From positions 1 through 10,107 of the forward strand of contig JAJRVC010000398.1 in the NCBI GenBank assembly GCA_024277475.1: 10,107 nt of DNA. Reading direction: 5' to 3'. The first letter of the stretch is position 1. Each line of letters starts with the position of its first letter. The translations under genes were made by a program, and so were the position numbers. The DNA comes from Deltaproteobacteria bacterium. Lineage in GTDB: Bacteria; Desulfobacterota; Desulfobacteria; Desulfobacterales; JAFDCJ01. Below are positions 6,726 to 10,107 of this stretch, piece by piece. Under the pieces are notes generated by a model. That model saw only the letters and a program-made list of their open reading frames with translations. It was not told where the DNA came from and did no database searches.

Positions 6726-7142
6726 GAATTCGGATGTTGGACCCGTCGTCGTCCGATAGGGCGGGACTATGCCGAGGCTAAAGATGCGGAATGCGGAAAA
6801 TAAGAAAAGGCGATGCGCTCAGGCATAGAACAAAGCATAGCGGTAGATGAGACTGAATGAAAAGGAGCGCAGGGCGTATGCATACGATCGAATCTGATCT
6901 TTTCGTACTCGTTCTCGGGAATCAGAATTTTATAGGAAACGAGGGATGAGGACGACGACTGTAACTGCCGCGCCGTCTTGTCACGCCGAAGTGTCGGGGC
7001 GTAGTTATAACCAAGCCTGAAGTACTACGAAGGCGGATCGTCTGACCTCTGTACTCTGACACCTGAAACCATATATCTGTAGATTGGAATAAAGTCGGGA
7101 TAAAATTTAGAGGACATGTTACGGGCAATTTTCACCAGCCCA
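6726..7142. repeat. Noncoding repeat-like region
   Basis: No gene is supported here. The stretch is made of short motifs typical of dispersed intergenic elements. GTCGTCGTCC (6745-6754) recurs inverted as GGACGACGAC (6950-6959). TATAGGAA occurs at 6721 and again at 6931. ACGCCGAAG (6983-6991) and ACGAAGGCGGA (about 7027-7037) are related words, and a CTGAC-type run (TCTGACCT at 7041, TCTGACACCTGAAACC at 7055) follows. I cannot define element ends. It lies between convergent genes, so it may also hold their transcription ends, but no clear terminator was found. Confidence 0.35.
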
Positions 7143-7538
7143 TTATCTAACCGTAACCACCGGGCAGGGAGCGTGTAAAATAACATATTGAGCGGTGGAG
7201 CCGAATAAAAGTTTTCCAACTTTGGATTTTTTAACGATTCCTAAAAATATTTGATCTATTTTCTGATCTTCGGCAAATTTTACCAGTTGCTCCCCGGAAG
7301 TCAGGTCTGTCAGTAACAATTGCACTTCATAAGGGGGATCATCTTCTGCTAAAATTCCCTTAACATCCGCTTCCATTTTTTCTTCCATTTTTTTGACTTT
7401 AGAATGCTTTAGCGGTTCTACCCGGGTAATCGTGTTGACCACCTCCAGTTCCGCCTTCCATATTATAGCGTGCTCCTGAGCCACTTTCAGCACCTTTTTG
7501 GCCTCATTTGTCTCATCATAACATACCAAGAACTTCAT
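7143..7538 (-). CDS. UspA-family universal stress protein
   Basis: Single-domain universal stress protein of 131 residues, the normal size. These small cytoplasmic proteins dimerise and many bind ATP; they aid survival under starvation or stress. The N-terminal strand MKFLVCYDET carries the usual acidic residue (D8). The C-terminal nucleotide-loop region reads G100…VGKLLFGSTAQYVILHAPCPVVTV (107-130), matching the G-x(9)-G-S/T ending. The second glycine of the G-2x-G motif is replaced by lysine (K103), so ATP binding is likely but not certain. The start at ATG 7538 was chosen because GGGAGG lies 5 bp upstream; an in-frame TTG at 7553 lacks this. A small hairpin (7553-7567) precedes the ribosome binding site. 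It is probably transcribed on its own or after the methyltransferase gene, 112 bp upstream. Confidence 0.88.
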   Translation of the reverse strand: MKFLVCYDETNEAKKVLKVAQEHAIIWKAELEVVNTITRVEPLKHSKVKKMEEKMEADVKGILAEDDPPYEVQLLLTDLTSGEQLVKFAEDQKIDQIFLGIVKKSKVGKLLFGSTAQYVILHAPCPVVTVR

Positions 7539-7552
7539 ATCGGCCTCCCGCA

Positions 7553-7567
7553 ACTGCTAAAAGCAGT
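7553..7567 (-). promoter_or_regulatory. Small leader hairpin before the usp gene
   Basis: Perfect inverted repeat ACTGCT-3 nt-AGCAGT immediately upstream (in the minus-strand transcript) of the GGGAGG ribosome binding site of the universal stress gene. It could influence mRNA stability or translation, or be a weak end of the upstream transcript. No T-run follows. Confidence 0.3.
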
Positions 7568-7650
7568 AGATTTACTTGTGGTTTTCGTGGTACCAACATT
7601 GAACCTGTCTTCAAATTCGCTACTTAATCCGCAACCTCTGCCAATGTCAA

Positions 7651-7965
7651 TCAAAACCTGAAAAGAATTTTTTCAAAATTCTTTATCTTTCCGCTATCGA
7701 ACTCAATCCCCTCAGCCTTGAGCATTTTGATCTTTCTCTGTATAGCGGCTCCAGACCTCTTTCCTTGAAAACCTCCAATCCGACCGGATGTGGCAACCAC
7801 CCGGTGTCACGGAACCTCGGGTGCATAAGGATTTCTTTTCATGGCCTGCCCAATCCCCCGGTAGGCTTTGGTCCCCAGGCCATGGGCGATTTCCTTATAG
7901 GTTGTCACACGGCCTTCAGGCACTTTTCGTAAAAGATCGTAGGCCTTCTCGGCAAATGTTTTCAT
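7651..7965 (-). CDS. Methylated-DNA-protein-cysteine methyltransferase with predicted selenocysteine at the active site
   Basis: Small O6-alkylguanine-DNA alkyltransferase, 104 residues if the in-frame TGA at 7809-7807 is read through. It removes methyl groups from damaged guanine by transferring them to its active-site residue. Domain landmarks are all in one frame: GRVTTYKEIA (18-27), the arginine-finger region YRGIGQAM (35-42), the hinge N45-P, then VP-TGA-HRVV (51-57), IGGFQG (62-67), KMLKAEGIEF (77-86) and the typical FEKILFRF end (97-104). The TGA replaces exactly the catalytic cysteine of the PCHRV motif. The frame stays intact for 51 codons beyond it, and a SECIS-like hairpin follows. 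I therefore predict Sec53. The start ATG 7965 has AGGTGGAG just upstream; a TTG at 8001 is less likely. Alternatives are a fresh nonsense mutation or sequencing error from TGC/TGT, or from TGG as in alkyltransferase-like proteins. Only this gene in the window ends in TGA, so general reassignment is unlikely. Confidence 0.8.
7775..7793 (-). promoter_or_regulatory. Candidate bacterial SECIS element
   Basis: In the minus-strand mRNA, 21 nt separate the UGA from an apical GGUC loop (7785-7782). The stem is seven pairs: CCA, a bulged C (7790), then AUCC pairing with GGAU-UGG. Bacterial SECIS elements lie within the coding region just after the UGA, and typically have a loop starting with G about 16-37 nt downstream; this one fits. 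A competing stronger hairpin (ACCGG-GUGG-UUG-CCAC-AU-CCGGU, 7805-7783) overlaps it and would have its loop only 10 nt from the UGA. Confidence 0.55.
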
Positions 7966-8000
7966 TTCTCCACCTGACCCAGATGAACCGGAACCAAACA

Positions 8001-8084
8001 AAAATTAATCACAAAATCGCGAAATCACGAAAAAAAAGATGACCTATATTTCGTGCTTTCCAGCTTTCGTATCTTCGTGATGAA
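8001..8084. repeat. Intergenic CGTGA/TCACG-type repeat
   Basis: Low-complexity intergenic stretch built from ATCACAAAATCGCGAAATCACGAA-like words on one side (8008-8031) and TTTCGTG (8049-8055), CTTTCGT and TTCGTGAT (8074-8081) on the other. ATCACGAA (8024-8031) and TTCGTGAT (8074-8081) are perfect inverted arms about 42 bp apart. Similar texts recur between genes in some environmental anaerobes, from general recollection. It lies upstream of the methyltransferase gene and downstream of the transporter operon. The rest up to 8232 is AT-rich with no gene seen. Confidence 0.4.
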
Positions 8085-8232
8085 AAAAAGTTTTGTCATA
8101 AAATGCAAAAAAAAATTATAACTAAGTGTCTAATAAATATTTTCGATTTATTATCCGATTCCCCAACAAAGAGGGATCTGCGCTCCGCTACGACCGGCGA
8201 ATAAGCTTGCCCGGGTATGGATACCGCTCCCG

Positions 8233-9888
8233 TTACGATTGCACAAAGTCCGCCGATTTGACACCTTTGCGTTTTCGTTCCGCCAGAACACCGTCGAGCC
8301 AATCCGGATCCATTTCCGGTACGGAAGAAAGTAAAAGTTCCGTATACTCGTGGTGAGGCGGCGTAAGAATATCTTTTTTCATGCCCTGTTCGACAATTCT
8401 ACCCTGCAGCATGACGACAATCTCATCGGATATAGCCTTAACCGTTGCCAGATCGTGAGTGATAAAAAGATAGGATACGGCCAGTTCATTTTGCAGATCC
8501 TGCAGCAGTTTCAATATCTCTTCGGCAACCAATTGATCAAGGGCCGAAGTCACTTCATCACAGATAATCATTTCGGGCTTTGCCGCCAGGGCGCGGGCGA
8601 TGCAGACTCTCTGTTTTTCACCTCCTGACAGTTCCCCGGGATACCGATCTTTATATTTCTTTGGTGATAATTCGATCTTTTCGAGCAGTTCTTTGATCCG
8701 GTCATCCCTTTCTTTACCTTTCATACCAAAGTAAAATGTGAGAGGTCGTCCGATGACATCCCTTACCCTCTGTCTGGGGTTGAGGGCTGTGTCCGGCATC
8801 TGGTAAATCATTTGCATAATCCTGAGAGTTTCAGGTTTGCGTGATTTTAAAGCCGGCGGCAGCTCCTTGCCGCCATAGATGACCTTGCCTTCAAGCGGCG
8901 GCAGCAGACCGGTTATCACCCGTGCCAGGGTGCTTTTGCCGCTGCCGGATTCACCCACCAGCGCCACGGTGCGGCCGCGTCTGATTTTAAGGTCAATGTT
9001 TTCAAGCACCTTTTCCGTTGCCTTTCCGGTGTAACTGGCCGACACATTTTCAACTTCCAGGACAAGATCATGTTCCGTGGCAGACAGATCCCGGTCCTCC
9101 CTGAGTGTGCGGACCGAAAGCAATGCTCTGGTATATTCCTCTTTAGGATTGGCCATCAGCTCCCTGGCATTATTTTCTTCGATTAGATTACCGTATCTAA
9201 GCACCATGATGCGGTCGGCTATCTGAGCCACTACCGCCAGATCATGAGTGATGTATATGGCTGCCGTGTTAAATTCTCGGGTTATTTTCTTGATGGCTGC
9301 CAGAACCTCGATCTGGGTTGTAACGTCCAGTGCTGTCGTCGGTTCATCAAAGATGATGAGGTCCGGTGTGCAGGCCATAGCCATAGCCACCATGGCGCGC
9401 TGGAGTTGGCCTCCCGAAACCTGGTGGGGATAGCGGTAACCTATCCCTTCAGGATCGGGCAGCAGGAGACGTCGGTAAATGTCTACGGCTTTTTCTTCCG
9501 CCTGGTGAAAATTCATCAGACCATGCTGAATCGGTGCTTCCGCATACTGCTTTATGAGCCGGTGGGCCGGATTAAATGAGGCGGCGGCGCTTTGGGCGAC
9601 ATAGGAGATCCGCACTCCCCTGATTTTTCTCAACTCCTCTTCCGGCGCGCCAAACAGTTCCATGCCGTCAAAGACAATCGAACCGGAGGAGATTCGGCAT
9701 CCCCCGCGGGTGTAGCACATGGAAGCAAGCCCGAAGGTCGATTTTCCTGCACCGGATTCCCCTATCAGGCCGATAACTTCGCCTTTGTTCAAAGTGAGAT
9801 CAAGACCTTTTATGATCGGCAGCCATTTCTCCTCTTCTGAACTGTAGCCTTCTATCTCTATTTTTCTCATTTCAAGTAGACGTGTCAT
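8233..9888 (-). CDS. Fused double-ATPase subunit of a peptide ABC transporter (DppD-DppF type)
   Basis: ATP-binding protein of 551 residues with two complete ABC cassettes in one chain, equivalent to DppD joined to DppF (as in GsiA or YejF). It sits on the cytoplasmic face and powers import of peptides or similar solutes. Cassette 1: Walker A GESGAGKST (43-51), Q-loop Q99, signature VSGGQ (157-161), Walker B LIIFDEP (177-183), H-loop H215. Cassette 2: Walker A GESGSGKST (312-320), Q-loop Q363, signature LSGGE (420-424), Walker B MIICDE (440-445), H-loop H478; here the usual DEPTSALD reads DEVTSALD. All catalytic residues are present in both halves. The ATG at 9888 has AAGGA 6 bp upstream. It follows the permease gene after 9 bp, so the two are co-transcribed. 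A tail of about 30 residues (522-551) follows the second cassette. Confidence 0.93.
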   Translation of the reverse strand: MTRLLEMRKIEIEGYSSEEEKWLPIIKGLDLTLNKGEVIGLIGESGAGKSTFGLASMCYTRGGCRISSGSIVFDGMELFGAPEEELRKIRGVRISYVAQSAAASFNPAHRLIKQYAEAPIQHGLMNFHQAEEKAVDIYRRLLLPDPEGIGYRYPHQVSGGQLQRAMVAMAMACTPDLIIFDEPTTALDVTTQIEVLAAIKKITREFNTAAIYITHDLAVVAQIADRIMVLRYGNLIEENNARELMANPKEEYTRALLSVRTLREDRDLSATEHDLVLEVENVSASYTGKATEKVLENIDLKIRRGRTVALVGESGSGKSTLARVITGLLPPLEGKVIYGGKELPPALKSRKPETLRIMQMIYQMPDTALNPRQRVRDVIGRPLTFYFGMKGKERDDRIKELLEKIELSPKKYKDRYPGELSGGEKQRVCIARALAAKPEMIICDEVTSALDQLVAEEILKLLQDLQNELAVSYLFITHDLATVKAISDEIVVMLQGRIVEQGMKKDILTPPHHEYTELLLSSVPEMDPDWLDGVLAERKRKGVKSADFVQS

Positions 9889-9897
9889 AGGTAATCC

Positions 9898-10107
9898 TTA
9901 GTCCTTTAACCCGCTTGCAATCTGCAGAAACCAGTCAACAATTAAATTCACGCCAACCGTCAGAAATGCTATAGCCCCTGCAGGCCATAGCGGCGTAAGA
10001 ATGCCGAAGGTGATCGCCCCGGCATGCTCACTCACCATACCTCCCCAATCCGCCGTAGGCGGCTGGATACCCAGGCCTAAACAGCTTAGCGCGGCGATGG
10101 ATAAAAA
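9898..10107 (-). CDS. DppC-type ABC transporter permease, C-terminal part (cut by window edge)
   Basis: The last 69 codons of an inner-membrane permease of the dipeptide/oligopeptide/nickel family (binding-protein-dependent transport). The sequence shows the family's ALSCLGLGIQPPTADWGGMVSEH segment, which follows the cytoplasmic EAA coupling region. A final hydrophobic helix (about residues 38-58 of the visible part, ending VGVNLIVDWF) and a short cytoplasmic tail ending SGLKD follow. The usual tail motif is N-L-x-G-D-x-L-R-D; here NLIVDWFLQ, a modest deviation. The start lies beyond 10107. The ATPase gene begins 9 bp after its TAA, so they form an operon with, presumably, a DppB-type permease and a binding protein upstream. 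Confidence 0.88.
   Translation of the reverse strand, partial: FLSIAALSCLGLGIQPPTADWGGMVSEHAGAITFGILTPLWPAGAIAFLTVGVNLIVDWFLQIASGLKD

Noticed and set aside
7600..7650. TGGCAG…TTGC on the minus strand as a second sigma54 promoter, before the usp gene
   Set aside because: The spacing between the GG and GC dinucleotides is two bases too short for a sigma54 promoter.
7662..7684. AT-rich perfect inverted repeat AAAGAATTTT-TTC-AAAATTCTTT as a terminator
   Set aside because: It lies inside the end of the methyltransferase coding frame, is almost all A/T and has no proper T-run in the direction of transcription.
7807..8001. A 64-residue short protein ending at the TGA
   Set aside because: It is the front half of the methyltransferase frame. 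It lacks the active site, and its upstream TTG start is less supported than ATG 7965.
1..10107. CRISPR array, tRNA, rRNA or insertion-sequence transposase
   Set aside because: I saw no regularly spaced direct repeats, no tRNA cloverleaf or rRNA text that I recognise, and no transposase motifs.

Overview
The window looks like a chromosomal segment of an anaerobic, probably deltaproteobacterial (Desulfobacterales-like) bacterium. This is inferred, not proven. The pointers are a CoA-transferase fused to a GNAT domain, a Tat-type peptide-binding protein, dispersed CGTGA-type and GAAGGCGGA-type intergenic repeats, and above all an apparent selenocysteine codon in a DNA-repair gene. Coding density is modest. 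Several intergenic stretches hold gene remnants, as expected of an accessory, rearranged region.

Layout, left to right. Positions 256-1842 (+) encode a Tat-exported family-5 solute-binding protein. A leader hairpin precedes it and a good intrinsic terminator follows (1894-1927). Positions 2041-2424 (+) hold the C-terminal ATPase domain of a histidine kinase that has lost its front half. Directly against it, on the minus strand, lies the start of another gene: a sigma54-like promoter, a perfect Shine-Dalgarno and only 14 codons. Positions 2690-4333 (+) are a HipA kinase toxin and HipB-like antitoxin pair in toxin-first order, with a TCGACAA/TTGTCGA operator at the promoter. Positions 4334-4835 carry only remnants. 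Positions 4836-6725 (+) encode an acetyl-CoA hydrolase/CoA-transferase fused to a GNAT acetyltransferase. Positions 6726-7142 are noncoding and repeat-like.

The right half is transcribed leftward. It holds a UspA-type stress protein (7143-7538) and a small O6-methylguanine-DNA methyltransferase (7651-7965). Further right are the end of a peptide ABC transporter operon: a DppC-type permease, cut by the window edge (9898-10107), followed by a fused double-ATPase subunit (8233-9888).

The most interesting item is the methyltransferase. Its reading frame is intact from start to stop except for one TGA, which sits exactly where the catalytic cysteine of the PCHRV motif belongs (VP-TGA-HRVV). Just downstream is a hairpin with a GGUC apical loop at a distance suitable for a bacterial SECIS element. 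The best reading is a selenocysteine-containing DNA alkyltransferase. Conventional gene calling would truncate it to a fragment ending before its active site.

Functionally, the transporter parts at the two ends belong to the same kind of system (peptide or nickel-type ABC import), but they lie on opposite strands and nothing shows that they work together. The remaining genes (toxin-antitoxin, CoA metabolism with an acetyltransferase, stress protein, DNA repair) look like independent transcription units.
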